This document shows, piece after piece, positions 23,546-35,650 of a stretch of DNA of 64,000 bases. The number at the start of each line of letters is the position of its first letter. The first letter of the stretch is position 1. Source of the stretch: Begonia masoniana (taxonomy: Eukaryota > Streptophyta > Magnoliopsida > Cucurbitales > Begoniaceae). The translations under genes were made by a program, and so were the position numbers. The stretch covers positions 12,294,095 through 12,358,094 of the forward strand of contig CM039509.1 in NCBI GenBank assembly GCA_022432975.1, in the 5' to 3' direction. The notes under the pieces are model-generated. The model was not told the origin of the DNA and ran no database searches. It was given only the letters and a program-made list of their open reading frames with translations.

Positions 23546-24361
23546 TTAGTATTGATGAAGTGTCGCAGATATTCTTCGAGTAAGCTGTTGAAGCCTTTCG
23601 TCTGACCGTCTGTTTGGGGGGTGGTAGCTGGAAGAGATATTCAAGCTTGATCCAAGTAACCGGAATAGCTCTACCCAAAAGGATCCAGTGAATTGAGGAT
23701 CTCTGTCACTGAAAATGCTTTGAGGAATCCCCAAAAGCTTCACTATATGCTTGAAGAAGAGCTGGGCGGGTGTCTCTGCAAGACAATGTTTCGGAGCAGC
23801 AATGAACGTGGCATACTTAGAAAACTGATTGATGACTACCAATATTGCTTCAAAGTCGTTGGCAGATGGCAAGTTTGTGATGAAGTCCAAGGAAACGCTC
23901 TCCCAAGGTGTTTCTAGTACCGGTAGAGGTTCCAGTAGACCTGCAATCTTGTTCATTTCTACCTTATCTTGTTGGCACACCAAACTTGTTTTGGTATACT
24001 GCATAACAACCCCCTTCATTTGGGGCCAGTAGTATACTCTTTTCAAAATGGCATAAGTTCGCTGCTAGCCTGCATGACCGGCCCACAAAGTATCATGGCA
24101 TTCTCATAGAAGAGTACGTCATAAGTTATTGCTTCGAGGAACATACAAACGACTTCCTTTGGTGAAGAGCAAGTCATTTTCAATCCAGAATTGTCGAGTC
24201 TTTCCTTCTTTCACAAGTTGCATTACAGCCCAAGCTGCAGGGTCATCTTGTAAACTATCTCGGATGCAATCTTTCAAGGATCCATTAATTTTACTTGCTT
24301 GAAGTTGAAATAGATAACATAGACTAGTGCACTCTGCCTTCCGACTCAAAGCATCAGCCAC
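23546..24361 (-). pseudogene. integrase of the minus-strand Ty3/gypsy element
   Basis: Begins at MADALSRKAE (the RNase H-integrase junction). It then reads MKRVYYWPQMKG and SLVCQQDK (zinc-binding part) and core motifs SLDFITNLP, FSDRDPQFTGSFW and YHPPNRRSDE, in which the usual HPQTDGQ has changed. Stop codons and frameshifts lie at both ends. Confidence 0.85.
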
Positions 24362-25529
24362 TCTATTGCTCTAGCCTGATTTGTATTCGAAGTGAAAATC
24401 AAATTCTGAAATTAACTCGTGCCAACATGCCTGCTTGGCTGAGAGTTTTTGTTGTTCAAAGAAATGACAAATTGAACTGTTATCTGTCTTTACAATGAAC
24501 GTCGATCCAAGCAGATACTATCTCCACACGTGCAGGCAATGTACTACAGCCAACATTTTCTTCTCGGAAGCAATGTATTTTCTCTTTGCTTCTTTCAACT
24601 TGCGACTTTCGAAGGCGATAGGATGGTCGTTCTGCATCAAAACTCCCCCTAGAACAAAATCTGAGGCATCAGTCCCTACTTCAAATGGCTGAGTGACATC
24701 GGCTAGTGCGAGTACAAGCTCCTGTATCATAGCTTCTTTAAGATTAGCAAAGGATTTTTGGCATTCTGAGTTCCACCTCTAGGAAACTCCTTTCTTTAAG
24801 AGTTCTGTTAGGGGTGCGGCTCTCTTCGAGAATCCTTCGACAAATCGTCTATAATAATTGGCAAGTCTGAGGAAGGAACGTAGTTCGGCGACAGATATCG
24901 GGGTCCTCCAATGTTTGATCGTTCTTATCTTATCAGCGTCCATGCGAAGACGACCTTGTTCAATGATGTGACAAAGGAATTCGATGCTCTTATGAGCAAA
25001 AGAGTATTTCTCTTTCTTCACATAAAATTGGTTTTCCTTTAGTTTTTCGAGAATTGTGTTCTTCTAGGGTCTCACTGTAGACAACGATGTCGTCAAGGTA
25101 CACCATGACGAACTTGTCAAGCTATTCATGGAATACTTGATTCACGAGGGTGCAGAAAGTTGCAGGGGCGTTTGTGAGCCCGAATGACATTACCAAGAAT
25201 TTGAAGGCTCCATACCTTGTTACACACGTTGTGGGTTCGTCGCCTTCTACAATCCTTACTTGGTAATAACGAGACTGCAAATCCAGCTTGGTGAAGTACT
25301 TGGCCCTATATAATTGATCAAAAAGATCGGTGACGAGCGAAATGAGATACTTGTTGCATACCGTGACTTTGTTGAGTGCGCGTAATCCATACACATCCGC
25401 AGACTTCCATCCTTTTTTCTTTTGGAACAACACAGGTGCTCCAAAAGGTGCTTTAGCAGGTTTGATGAATTCGGCCTCAAGTAGCTCGTCCAACTGCTTC
25501 CTTAATTCTGCTAGTTTTGGCGGAGCCAT
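24362..25529 (-). pseudogene. reverse transcriptase and RNase H of the minus-strand Ty3/gypsy element
   Basis: MAPPKLAELRKQLDELLEAEF, GAPVLFQKKKG, LNKVTVCNKY, KLDLQSRYYQVRI and [15 protein letters not shown] are reverse transcriptase blocks, broken by a frameshift in the VDYRALN region. YLDDIV-like sequence at about 25085 follows. Then come [16 protein letters not shown] and RNase H with GTDASDFVLGGVLMQ and CHLHVWR. Several stops and frame changes make it inactive. Confidence 0.85.
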
Positions 25530-25559
25530 TCTATACGAGACCTTTGCAGGAGGTTTAGA

Positions 25560-26356
25560 TCATAGGCTCAGTTCAATCTGATGATTGATGTCCCTTCGTG
25601 GAGGTAATGTCTTGGGTAAGCAATCGGGCATGGTAATCCTGAACTCATCCAAGACTTTTGAAATCTCAGGGTGTATTATTTCCTCTTTTTTTTTTTTTGC
25701 TTTTGTCTCCAACAGAACAATCAAATAAGATGGATCATCGTGCTTCAGCCCTTTCTTGAATTGCATAGCAGAAATCATTTTTAAATTGATAGCACTTGGT
25801 TGTTTAAGAATTGCAGAAACAACAGTTGAGTTGTTACTTGTGATTACTAAACATTTCGCTGAGGGTATTGGGATGACTTTATGTTTTATCAAGAACTCCA
25901 TCCCCAAGATACGACAAAGTTAATGAGTCCCGTCCATGAGCTGAGTTTCAACTGGACTCTCTTTACAATCCTGAGTACTGGCATCGTTTTTGCATTCACT
26001 GTTTTCATCATACCATCATTCTTTTCTAGCTTCAAACCAAGACGGTGAGCTTCCTTCTCCGTAATGAAGTTATGAGTAGCTCCCGAGTCTATCGTCGTAC
26101 TTTTAGTAGATCTATTATTGATGAATGACTCCACATACAGGAGACCTCTATCTGGGATCTGCTGCAGTTCTTCCATCTGTTGTTGTACAGCTGACAAGAA
26201 AGTCATAGTCCCAACTTCAGCAAGCTCAATGGATTCTTCTTCAACAACTTCCTTAACTGAGTTGTCATCCTTAATCGAAGCTTGTAAGGCAGTTAAAGCC
26301 GATCTATGCGGACACTCGGCTACTCGATGGGGTCCCTTGCACAGAAAACATGACAT
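25560..26356 (-). pseudogene. zinc knuckle and aspartic protease of the minus-strand Ty3/gypsy element
   Basis: MSCFLCKGPHRVAECPHR holds a CCHC knuckle, followed by an acidic linker and the protease motif IDSGATHNFI near 26090. A frameshift near 25900 moves the reading to 25907-25560 (MGMEFLIKHKVIPIP, then CLPKTLPPRRDINHQIEL), which leads into reverse transcriptase. Confidence 0.85.
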
Positions 26357-26374
26357 AGGTCTATTTGTTGGTCA

Positions 26375-27495
26375 TTAGTTGCTAGCACTTCTTGATGCTT
26401 CGTAGCCTTCTCTTAGGACAAATGGTTTCTTTTCAACAGCTCTTGTGCTCAATTTTTGGAACTCGGTGGCGTTTGAGCTATTGGGAGTGTTCTTCTTTGG
26501 CCCAGGATTCTCGATGTTATAATCGAACAATCGCTCTGCTGTTGCAAGTGCACTTGAAAGACTTTGCACCCTTTGTTCATATAATTTGGTTCTGGCCCAC
26601 GGTTTAAGATCTTCGATGAAAGTGAAGATCTTATCTTTTTCTGACATATCTCTAATATTCAACATGAGTCCCAAAAACTGTTTGACATATTCGAGAATGC
26701 TTGCAGTCTGCTTTAGTTCTCGGAGTAGTCTGCAGGCGTTGAACTCAACGTTCTCTGGGAAAAATTGATCATTCAGTTGCCTTTTTAGTTCTTCTCAAGT
26801 ATCAATCACACATTCACCAATACTAATATCATGGTAGATCTCCACCAAAGTTTTGCATCACCAGTAAAATGCATTATGGCCAAGGTCACTTTCAATTCTT
26901 CATCCATTTTAGTGGCCTTAAAATATTGTTTCATGTCGAAAATGAAATTCTCTATTTCTTTTGCATCGCAGGCTCCCCGAAAGGGTTTTGGCTGTGGTAT
27001 TTTCACTCGACTAAACTCAGCAGCAGCAGTAGTCTGAGTTTGACTTCCCATGGCTCTCATAGTAAGGTTCAGTTTAATGTTGATCTCGGCAGTCTCAGCA
27101 CTGAGAGAATCAAACATTGTTCTAAAGTCCTTGGTTACTTGAGAAACAGTTTCTGACAATCGAGTATGAACGAGCTCGATCTCCTCGACGCGCTCTAGGA
27201 CCTCGATTATTGCACTTGTGGAACTTTCCCCCATGTCAACTCCTTCTTCCTTTTCTTGTCGGGATTCGAGGGTCTCAACCCGATCCACCAGCTCTGGAAT
27301 CGGTATGGCGTCTATTCTGTTGTGAATAGCCGCTATTTCAACAGGAAATTCAGGCATTTCCTTCATTCGTTCCTCTATGAATCGAATGTTATCTGGTATG
27401 TTTTGCAGATACCGTAGTTCTTCTTCCAACTCGACAAAGCATTCGAGTTGATCTTATGGTGAACTCGACTTTTCCATAAAAATTTTCTTCGGCAT
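26375..27495 (-). pseudogene. gag of the minus-strand Ty3/gypsy element
   Basis: Starts MPKKIFMEKSS at 27495, with a TAA 14 codons in, then a long coiled-coil region (ELRYLQNIPDNIRFIEERM and RVETLESRQEKEE) and the core VKIPQPKPFRGA, FIFDMKQYFKA, HFTGDAKLWWR of retrotransposon gag. The second part (26674-26375) has DMSEKDKIFTFIEDLKPWA. At least one frameshift separates the parts. It would form the capsid. Confidence 0.85.
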
Positions 27496-27994
27496 GATTT
27501 CTCACGATTTTGAGCCAACTTGGCTCTGATACCAACTGTTACGATCCTACTCTCAAGAGGGCTAAAAACCCCGTACGGCACCCATTATCACAATTACAAT
27601 GGGTCAACCTAAGAACGTTCCAACGGCACCGATGACCCACTTCGTTAGATCGGCTTCTTGTCTAATGAGTAAGCAACGAGGGAACGAAATTATTTGAAAA
27701 GAGCGTCATTGAGTATAGTGATCATAAAGAAAGTGTGTAAAAAACTTGTTCATTGATTGGCAGCAAATTACATTGGTGAGTAGGGGGTCTATGTGCTATC
27801 ATGCTTCTCCCCCTAAAGAGAAATCCAGACTATCTCCACTATGGCAGTAGTATACATGCTATAGTGGCGAAGAGTCACTTTCTAGAAATAGAAAGAAAAT
27901 AGATACAACTGAATTACTTAAAAATGAAAATAAATCTACCTAACAGCATGGGCGGCTATAGATAACATGCCTTGGACAAGCCTGGATCTTGACA

Positions 27995-28517
27995 CTAGTT
28001 GATATTTCTGAATATAAGAACAATAAAGAGCAGGAAAAGAGATCGATTATGGTGGAAAAACCCGTGACGAAAGAAGCTTGCATGGCGAAGGTAGTGCTCA
28101 ACGGAGGATTTGCAGTGGAAGATTGGAGAGTTCTTGTTGTTTCGAGTAGTTCAAAAGACGAAGAAAAAAACACGAGTATCGCCATTCGGGGGTGCTGCCC
28201 AGGACAAAATCAATAGAGAGAAAGAAGAAAGCTGACCGACGAAAGGAGGTCTTCAACTGCACTTTTGTCTACTTTATTGAAGGACTATCGCTTAGGTTAG
28301 AGGCACAATTCAAGTTTAGGGTTGAGATTTGGTGGGAAACGTGCAAGACAAAAATTAGGGTTAAGTTTGGGTTGCTGGATACTACGGTTGAAGTGTTGGC
28401 CCTTGTGATGCAATTGACCCAACGATTGAAAAGACAAAGGACAGATCTGAATTTTTTGTTGGGCACCATCCTCCAAGCATCCCATGAAATAAAAAGACAA
28501 GATAGCTTAGGTGAAAC
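27995..28517 (+). other. Unassigned stretch between elements
   Basis: Contains a 75-codon ORF (27989-28216, ending in the LTR at its left) and a 203-codon ORF from 28192 that I cannot assign. Codon content looks unremarkable, with no domain motif seen. It is intron 2 sequence of the RGLG-like gene, or remnants of older elements. Confidence 0.35.
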
Positions 28518-29682
28518 AAGGGGTGGAAACAGTTTGGTTTGGTTTTACACTCAATTAAAACTGAACCAACTCGAATTGATTTTGAACATCAAAAACCGAA
28601 CTGAATCGAAGTTATTAGAAAACCGAACCTCGATTTTTGGTTTTATCGGTTCAGTGTTCGATTTTCCTGATTCCGGTTTCAAGTTTCGGTTTTTTGATTT
28701 TCTAATCAATTCTGATTCGGTCCTTCACAAACACCTAATTCATAGAACAATAATATCAACCAAATTCACAGTCACACAGTCACACGCCTCATATTTCATT
28801 TGAGAATCGAAGATTCTAGCATGTACCTCTCTTGGAAATATAAGATCCAACAATATATACAGTCAAACAAATAGGGGTTATTTCATAGACAATATATAAT
28901 CCAAGAGTAAGGAAGACAGATCATATAATCCAATCTATTAATTTTCAGCATTGATAGTATCTGTCTTCGCTGTTGGAAAGAAAGAAAAAAACAGCGGAAA
29001 AAGAAGGGAGAGAACAAAAGCAACCAAGAAGAGTGAAAGAGCAAAAATTGGAAAGCTTGTGAGGTGATCAATAACAGTAGAGCAACAAAAGCAAGTGCAT
29101 AACTAGAAGAACGAAGAACGCTAGCTCTGCACAAGATCAGACGAACTGTTCAAAGTAAGATGGGAATGAGATTGCAGTCAATTGGCTTTCACGAAATGAG
29201 TAGTCTTGATTAGAATCAAATCTAATTCACAGAATATCACAGGATTTCACAAAATATCAACCAAGAACACAAACCACTCTGTTAAAGAGCTCTCTGCTCA
29301 CTGTTCAGTGTCGACTATTTGGCGCGAGGAAGAAATGCAGAACACTGAACACGACCAATCGTCGATTCGAAGGCACGGAGTTCTCAGCTCAGAGGAGGCA
29401 CGAAGCTTGTCGCACGGGTCGCGGGGTCTCACTGTTGTTCGTCGCCGTTGGGGATTGGAAAATGGAAACTGGAAAATGCTGAAGAGAATTGGATCCCTAA
29501 TTTCATTTACTTTTACAAACGTCTTCGGTTCGGTTCGGTTTTCTTCGGATTTTCTTAAGTAAAACCGAGAACCAAACCGAAGACTTTCGGCTCTCCTCGA
29601 TTCAGTTCCAAAATCGGGTTTTCTCCTTCTAAAACCAAAGTTCTGTTCGGTTCCCGGTTTCGGATTGATCTGATTCGCACCT
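28518..29682. mobile_element. Non-autonomous hAT-like element, TSD-like repeat TTAGGTGAAAC
   Basis: Flanked by the same 11 bases TTAGGTGAAAC (28507-28517 and 29683-29693), which contain a hAT-length 8-bp duplication. Ends are AAGGGGTGGAAACAG and, inverted, AAAGGTGCGAATCAG. Both sides are rich in CGGTTCGGTTT/AAACCGAACC runs, as in the hAT MITE at 39743. The middle (about 28740-29510) is unrelated to the ends and carries no transposase I recognise. Confidence 0.6.
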
Positions 29683-29776
29683 TTAGGTGAAACATAAAAA
29701 GCAATCAATAAATTTCCAGTATTTCTAGCCCGACCTCTGCAGCAGTATAAAAGAAGTCAACCCATCCAATGTTTTA

Positions 29777-30159
29777 GAGCACCTCCAATGGAGGTGCTAT
29801 CTTTGTTGCTTGTCAGAGTTGCTCTGCAAGCAACAGCAATGTAGTTGTTGTCCTCATCGGAGAGCAACCATCGTTGCTCAAGGGTTACTTTTTTAAGTAA
29901 CCCTTGAGCCACGCTGAAATAGTATTTTAAAACATTTTATTTATTTATTTTATGTATTTTAATTGAATTAAATATTATATTTTATTTAGATTGTTATAAG
30001 CAACAAACTAGGGTTGCTATTATTAGAGTGCAAAGTTGATTGAGAATTGATTAAGAAATGAGATAAAAGAGAGAGAATGCAATTTATTTAAATAATAATA
30101 TAAATAATATTAACTTATTTGATAGCAACTCCAACGAGTTGCTACCGTTGGAGTTGCTC
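29777..30159. mobile_element. Tourist-like MITE (PIF/Harbinger type), TSD TTA
   Basis: 383 bp with TTA on both sides (29774-29776 and 30160-30162). Ends GAGCACCTCCAATGGAGGTG and, inverted, GAGCAACTCCAACGGTAGCA are typical of plant PIF/Harbinger MITEs. An AT-rich middle and no coding capacity. Confidence 0.82.
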
Positions 30160-30364
30160 TTAGAAGCCAACACCCTATCAAACAAACCAGCTTCTCTCTC
30201 CTACATGGAATCATTTACTGCGGCAACGTTATTTTGGGCAAGATGCTAGATCAATGGAGTTGCAGCAAATTCACAGTGGGCTAACGGAGAAAAAAGAAAG
30301 AAGAGCACAAGATCATGCAACTTGAGGACAAGATGCTCATTCGGAGGCGAGTAATGAAGTTCTA

Positions 30365-30655
30365 AGTACACTTGGGAAGATAAAAGTTAAGATGAAGAGA
30401 TATCATTTAATTGTCTTTTAAGTATTCTTAGATAATATCTTAATTATGTTTTTTTTGATGTTCTTTACATGTTTTTTTAAGGGGAAATTATAGCATAAAA
30501 AAATATTATCTTTTGAAAAAAATAATCTAAAATGAGAATTAACAGACCTCTTGAATGTCTCGTTATTTTGAGAGAGCTAACAAACATCTCAAACGTTTGG
30601 TTATTTTGTAATTTCATCTCGTTTTTTATATTATTATTATAGGATTCATGTAAGC
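30365..30655 (+). repeat. Dispersed repeat, copy 2 (MITE-like)
   Basis: Related to 9240-9444, see there. It contains ORF-free AT-rich sequence and ends near TTATTATTATAGGATTCATG. Lies about 320 bp from exon 2 of the RGLG-like gene. Confidence 0.5.
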
Positions 30656-30971
30656 GAACCTTCATCAACAATTTAGGTTTCACTCAAAGAACATTAACAA
30701 ATTCTTTGAATTTCATTATAGTGAGTAATAGCTGGATTATGTAGCCAGTAAATGTGTTATCAGCTGCAAGATTGAGAACATACATGGGAAGATAACTAAG
30801 GAAACTCTACCAACAACAGTATCCATAGAAAAGTTGGGTCTAACTTTCAGAAAAACAATCTGCCTGAGTGCTTAATGAAAGGAAAAGAGTTAGATTACTC
30901 ATAACAAAATAAAGGAGAGTTCTTCCCATGTTTCTTTATACTGTGCATCTATTTTCGAAAAAATGACAAAC

Positions 30972-31056
30972 CTGTCCACTCGTTGCTTTTAGTAAAATCA
31001 ATTCCCACAATGAGATTTGAAGATTCTAGACCTTCCCTTTTCAAGGATGCAATGAC
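30972..31056 (-). CDS. RGLG: RGLG-like E3 ubiquitin ligase, exon 2
   Basis: An 85-nt exon bounded by TTTACAG| (acceptor) and ACAG|GTTTGT (donor). It encodes VIASLKREGLESSNLIVGI followed by DFTKSNEWTG. GLESSNL and DFTKSNEWTG are signatures of the start of the copine/vWA domain in RGLG proteins; DFTKS is the metal-binding (MIDAS-like) loop. It starts in phase 0, continuing exon 1 after Gln83, and ends one base into the Gly codon completed by exon 3. It stands alone between large blocks of elements, yet has no stop and clean splice sites. Confidence 0.85.
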
Positions 31057-31602
31057 CTGTAAAGATAAAAAGCCTACCTGTAATGAATGCATAAATCTCA
31101 ACAACCAACACGGAATCTCTTTTAACAAGGTTTTTAACAAATCCTGATGACAAATAAGTTGTCGTTGTCCTTTTTATGATACAGGCTAATTTTTTACCAA
31201 GAAATACAAATGATAAATCCAAGGAATGAGTTTTTTTGATGACATGTTGCTCAAAGCCGCTCATATAGATAATTGTGTCTTCCCATAAAGAAGTTTTTAA
31301 CTTTGTATTTAACAATTATAATGGTTGAATTGCACTTTATGAGGAGACACGAGTCCACAACTGCTAATCATGATACTAGTTTTACTATTTACTCAGAAGA
31401 CTGCTTACTAGTGCTCCTCGCACACATTTCCACCTCACCAATAAACTACAAAGCAACCATTTATAAAGCAAAAATGCTTTCATTGACAAAGATTTTCAGA
31501 CATCTGATGGGGCTTTTGTAGTAAAGTGAAGGATGGTAGCAGCTAGTTACATGTGAATTTTTTTTTGAAAAGAAAACAAAAATCAAATCAACAAGTGATT
31601 AC

Positions 31603-31631
<29 letters not shown>
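31603..31631 (+). repeat. Poly-A tract
   Basis: 29 consecutive A. It may be the tail of a retroposon, but I see no target duplication or reverse-transcriptase sequence around it. Confidence 0.7.
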
Positions 31632-31633
<2 letters not shown>

Positions 31634-31934
31634 AGATCCTAATTTGAAAGATTTAGAATAGCCACAAATCTTATTAAATTAGGAAAATCTAAAAATTCCC
31701 CAATGTGTAGAATATTCTTAGAAACAAAACACAATCCACTCCACAATTCAGCCATATTCCCCTTTCACTTTGTCAAAGTCTTGACAGAAACAAATATCAA
31801 CTTGTTTGATCGGAGAACAAAAATCTTAGCTTCGTTCCTGTTTCTTCTCCAACAGAAAAATAAAACTCAGAAGCACAACCCTCAATCCACCTCACATACT
31901 CCTGCCGAAGCTACCATCTAAAGAACAAAAATAG

Positions 31935-32072
31935 TTTTTTTTTCTTTTAGCAAGTTCCTCTAATTTCATCTTCATGGTTCTCATGAACGATTGATTGTGC
32001 AATCAATAATAATTTGAGTTAGTTTGCTCCTTTAGCAATAAAAAGTTTCTTTATTTTCCTGAGATTGTGACA
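31935..32072 (+). mobile_element. 3' end of 5' LTR of an old Ty3/gypsy element
   Basis: Matches 52055-52192: shared blocks include TTCATGGTTCTCATGAACG, AATCAATAATAATTTG and CTCCTTTAGCA.TAAAAAGTT, ending GTGACA. The primer site follows at once. The start of this LTR is lost. Confidence 0.8.
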
Positions 32073-32073
32073 A

Positions 32074-32086
32074 TTGGTATATGAGC
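32074..32086 (+). other. Primer binding site of the old Ty3/gypsy element
   Basis: TTGGTATATGAGC, one insertion and a few changes away from the tRNA-iMet-type TTGGTATCAGAGC, directly after the LTR end. Confidence 0.7.
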
Positions 32087-32103
32087 AGCTACATTTTCAA
32101 GAA

Positions 32104-32195
32104 ATGGCAAAGACTCGATTCAAAACACAAGAAGAACAATATACGATGGAGAAGGATATATGTGCACTAGAGAACAGACTAAACGACACCAACCA
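32104..32195 (+). pseudogene. gag N-terminus of the old Ty3/gypsy element
   Basis: ATG 18 bp after the primer site; reads MAKTRFKTQEEQYTMEKDI and ALENRLNDTN before a solo LTR interrupts it. It resumes at about 33335 (QPMQDMTQVMHEMKAVMLHM in the frame starting at 33334). Confidence 0.65.
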
Positions 32196-33334
32196 TAACA
32201 ACCTAGAGTTCAAATTCAAAATTCAAATTTTGAAATCCCCAAATTAATCCAAAATCAAAAACTTAATCTAAGATTTGATTCCTAAAAATCTCTAAGATAT
32301 CGATTCAATATGAATTTAGCCTGAATTCAGTCCAAAAACACTAACAGCATAGAGCATTTCTGGAAACCCGATTGGAAATCGGATTTTCCAAGTCTGCAAA
32401 TCCGTTTGAACTCGGATTTTGGGAAACAACCATCAAATGAATCTAGTCTGAAAATTGTCCATATTCAGAGGAAGTTAGGATTTCAAGCAGAGAGCATATC
32501 TAATAATCGAGCTGAGATCGGATTTATCAGCAAAAAATTCAGGTGAATCTCGAATTTTGGGGAGGTGAATTCGAGTGAATCTCAAATTTTGGGGAGGTGG
32601 CTGATTACGAACCTCTCTTATAAATAGAGAGGCTCGGTAAAGGGGAAAACCTCACCACAACTCTCTCCCTCTCAAGTTCAGAGAAACTCTCACCTCTCCA
32701 GTCATCGGCGGCGAACTCCGAGAGCAAGCTTTTTAGCAAGAGCTTAAACGTTAAAAGTAAAAGTAAAAGTAAAAGAAAAAGAAAAAGATGACGAAGCCAT
32801 GAGATGGCTAAGTCTTAAAAGAAGGTTGAGTTTCAACCAATATGTAACTGTTAATAGAATTCGGTAAAAGTAAAAGTTTGGCAACTTGCACGTATTTTCA
32901 CTTACTGAGTTTTCTCATAGTTTTTAACTTGTGATGTAGGTGAATTTTTATCTGAGGAAGAAATAATTGCGATTGAGAACCCTCCAGTGGTAAGCGAGCA
33001 TACAGAAGAAGAAAATACTGTTGAGTTCGAGGAAAAAGATTTAAATTATAATGCTTTAATTTTCGAACGATATTTAATGTTTTATTTCAGTTTAAGATTT
33101 TAAATGATTATGTTGAATTTTGTTATTAAATAAAGTTTCATAAATTATTTTCATTATGCGATGGTTTCAAAATTTTGACAAATTTATTACAAAGTTTCCG
33201 TGAAATTAAAGTTTTCAGTTAATATTTAAATTATAATTTTTAACGCTTGATTTCAAATCAATTTTGGAAAAAAATTTATGATTTTCAAGATTAGAGTTTC
33301 CAATTTGGGGATTTTTAAATTGGGACGTTTCACA
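32196..33334 (+). mobile_element. Solo LTR related to the LARD-like LTR, inserted in gag
   Basis: About 1.14 kb. It shares with 5302-7453 the TATAAATAGAG promoter (32619-32626), the GGCTAAGTCTTAAAAGAAGG and AACTTGCACGTATTT blocks, CATACAGAAGAAGAA, and the end TTTGGGGATTTTTAAAT. The 3' end reads GGGACGTTTCACA. Its 5' end is less certain (CATAACAACC) and I see no clean TSD. It is shorter and more diverged than the full-length copies. Confidence 0.75.
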
Positions 33335-34250
33335 GCCCATGCAAGATATGACACAAGTGATGCACGAAATGAAGGCTGTGATGTTACACATGGCAGAAAA
33401 GAAGCAACAATTCCAGAAACACAAGCTAGTACTAGCAAAAAAATAGGAAATGAAGATCAAGTCCTATCGTTGGGACCACGAGGTGAAGGGCGCATCATAT
33501 CAATTATCCAAAAATCAATTTACCTATGTTTGCTAGTGAAGGACTCGATGAAAGGGCAAGGAAAGATCAAAAATTATTTCAATTGCACCAAATTTTAGAA
33601 GATTCAAAGGTGAATATAGCCGAAATGTATTTCCATGTAAGGGCTAATATGTGGTTCCACGTGTGTATATCCACAAACCCGCATGCAAATTGGGGAGTTC
33701 TGTGTCACAAGATTTGCCATTGGCTTGCGGAGGCCACAATGAGGAAGTCACTGAGACTTTCAGAAAATTAAACTTAGAGCTATGGATTTTGTACAAGTCA
33801 TGCCATGTTGGAGGGGTGCAGCACCTCAATTTGCTCTTATTTTCCTGAATAATATTCCCAAGTTGCATGGTACTCCACAAACTATAGTTTCAAATCGACA
33901 TGCAATTTTTACCAGCTGCTTTTGGTGGGAATTATTTAAGTTATTGGGTGTTAAACTTCAATTAAGCTCATCATATCGTCAACAATTCAACGGTCTAGAC
34001 AAAAAGAGTGAACCAATGCGTTGAAATGTACCTTTGCTGCATGGTTTATGAACAACTGTTGGTTGTCCTAAGCGGAATGGTGGTATAACACCACATATCA
34101 TTCAAAAATTAAAATGACTCCATTTGAAGCCTTACATGGACTTTCTCCATCACAACTCACTCTAGGGCCATACTAGTAGGCGAATATCATTGCAGTCAAA
34201 GATTTGCTTCAAAAAAGACATGGAAGTATATGTTGAAATGCATCGCATGA
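33335..34250 (+). pseudogene. gag continuation and integrase fragment of the old Ty3/gypsy element
   Basis: Gag coiled-coil resumes at 33335. From 33782 it is integrase: FLNNIPKLHGTPQTIVSNRH, FWWELFKLLGVKLQLSSSY, then a frameshifted catalytic-region end (GGITPHIIQ and KMTPFEALHG-like). Protease, reverse transcriptase and RNase H are missing, so a large internal deletion occurred. The integrase C-terminus continues at about 50560, beyond 16 kb of later insertions. Confidence 0.7.
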
Positions 34251-34254
34251 AAAG

Positions 34255-35650
34255 TGTTACGATCTAAAGATGAGACTAGATAGAAATGCCCGGTTGAGCG
34301 GCCAGATCCTCAAAAAGAACTTGACAGCGGAAGCACCATGACGTCACCCACATCGCGTGTAAAACATCAAACAACTTCACGCAACATAAGGTGCATATCA
34401 AATGACTCTAGTTGCTTTGGTTGCTCACACACTGATGCAACCCAAGACAATTGAAGAATCGGCCCCAAACAAACATCATGTTCGACTCCAGTTATTTTGG
34501 TTTCTCGAACACTACAGCCCAGAACAACTGGAGTCTAACACCAGAAGGCTCGAATAGCCAAACAAAATCAGCCCATTGTGCGTGCCTCTATATCAGTCTA
34601 AAATGGAATATCATTCACATGATATTTAAACATGAAAAATATACGTACATATATGTAAAAACTGACGTGCTGGCGACCAAGCTTTGTCACGGATTTTCAT
34701 AGGTGTCATCCACCAAAATAATTTCTTTTTGAAAACTAAGCAATGCAATGCAGTATAAAAACGTACAATATAGAAACCCTTGCCTAGATGGCGACAATGC
34801 TTACTCTTACCGACAAGTCAACCTACGCTCCAGCATGCCAATAGGAAACAGAACTAGGACATCGTCAAATCCAACAACCAATCCCACTTCAGAAAATCTA
34901 AACAATATAGGACGACAAGAAGAAACTTCTAAACCCGGACTAGGAACCCTAGTACGCCACAACTTATGATTTATCGATCGATCCGTCAATACACACGTGC
35001 AACATTGACAAAACACGAAGTTTTGATGTTGCATGCTCGACCCTCGAAATTCCATAAATTTCTTTTAAAACCTCAAATTTATCAAAAAAACAATGTTAAC
35101 CAGCATATCTAGCAAGGCTTGAACTCAAGCACATAAAAAATATTATCTCGATTTGTGTGCAAAACAAATGGGTTGAAATTTCATTGAACGGACACCACCA
35201 TCGAGTTCAGAACACCGAAACGAGTTAGCATATGCCGTCCAAGAAAATTCTGACATCATTTGGCTCTCCCTAACCGTGGCCTAAGTGCATGCCAAAACGT
35301 CCAAAAACAACGAAAATACCCAAGTTAGAAACCCGGAAAAGAAGATAAAAATTAGGACGGCCGAAGGAAAAAAGTGGGACTCGAGTCCGATCTGGTCGGT
35401 TCGGTCCTGGTCTGGACCGGCCTGCCTTGGCTCAGTGGCTTGGCCAACTGGCTTGGCCTGGGCTAGGCCTTCTTGGTCTAACCAGCCTGGGATCGTAATC
35501 AGATTGCAATGCCGACAGACGCTGCGGTTTCTGTCCATTTTCCGGCCATTCCACACCTTGATTCACCTACAACACGATCACCGTGCCAAAACCAGTCCAA
35601 ATGTACCTGAAGCGGCGAGCAAAACGGAGGGTTTTCGGCGGAGACAACTC
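34255..35650. other. Unassigned 1.4 kb, possibly part of an inserted LTR
   Basis: Begins TGTTACGATC exactly where the integrase breaks off. The corresponding right-hand flank near 50550 ends ..GCAACA just before integrase resumes (KLAPKYFGPF). This suggests an LTR-type insertion later split by the MULE complex, but the five bases on the two sides do not match. No coding motif seen; Pro/Gly-rich short ORFs near 35300-35700 are not convincing. Confidence 0.35.

Larger units (their letters stand above)
22523..27994 (-). mobile_element. Ty3/gypsy chromovirus-like element with both LTRs
   Basis: LTRs at 22523-22981 (459 bp) and 27537-27994 (458 bp) begin TGTTACG.TCCTACTCTC and end GGATCTTGACA. 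On the minus strand the 5' LTR is at the right, followed by the primer site TTGGTATCAGAGCCA (27535-27521). A purine tract AAATAGGGGAGAA (22994-22982) precedes the left LTR. Gag and pol are on the minus strand with many breaks. Flanks CCGGT and CTAGT agree at only three of five bases, so the TSD has mutated or the ends have recombined. Confidence 0.92.

Noticed and set aside
22523..27994. A clean 5-bp TSD for this element
   Set aside because: Flanking CCGGT and CTAGT share only three of five bases.
31561..31930. LINE 3' end with poly-A
   Set aside because: A29 is present, but no reverse transcriptase, TSD or consistent orientation was found.
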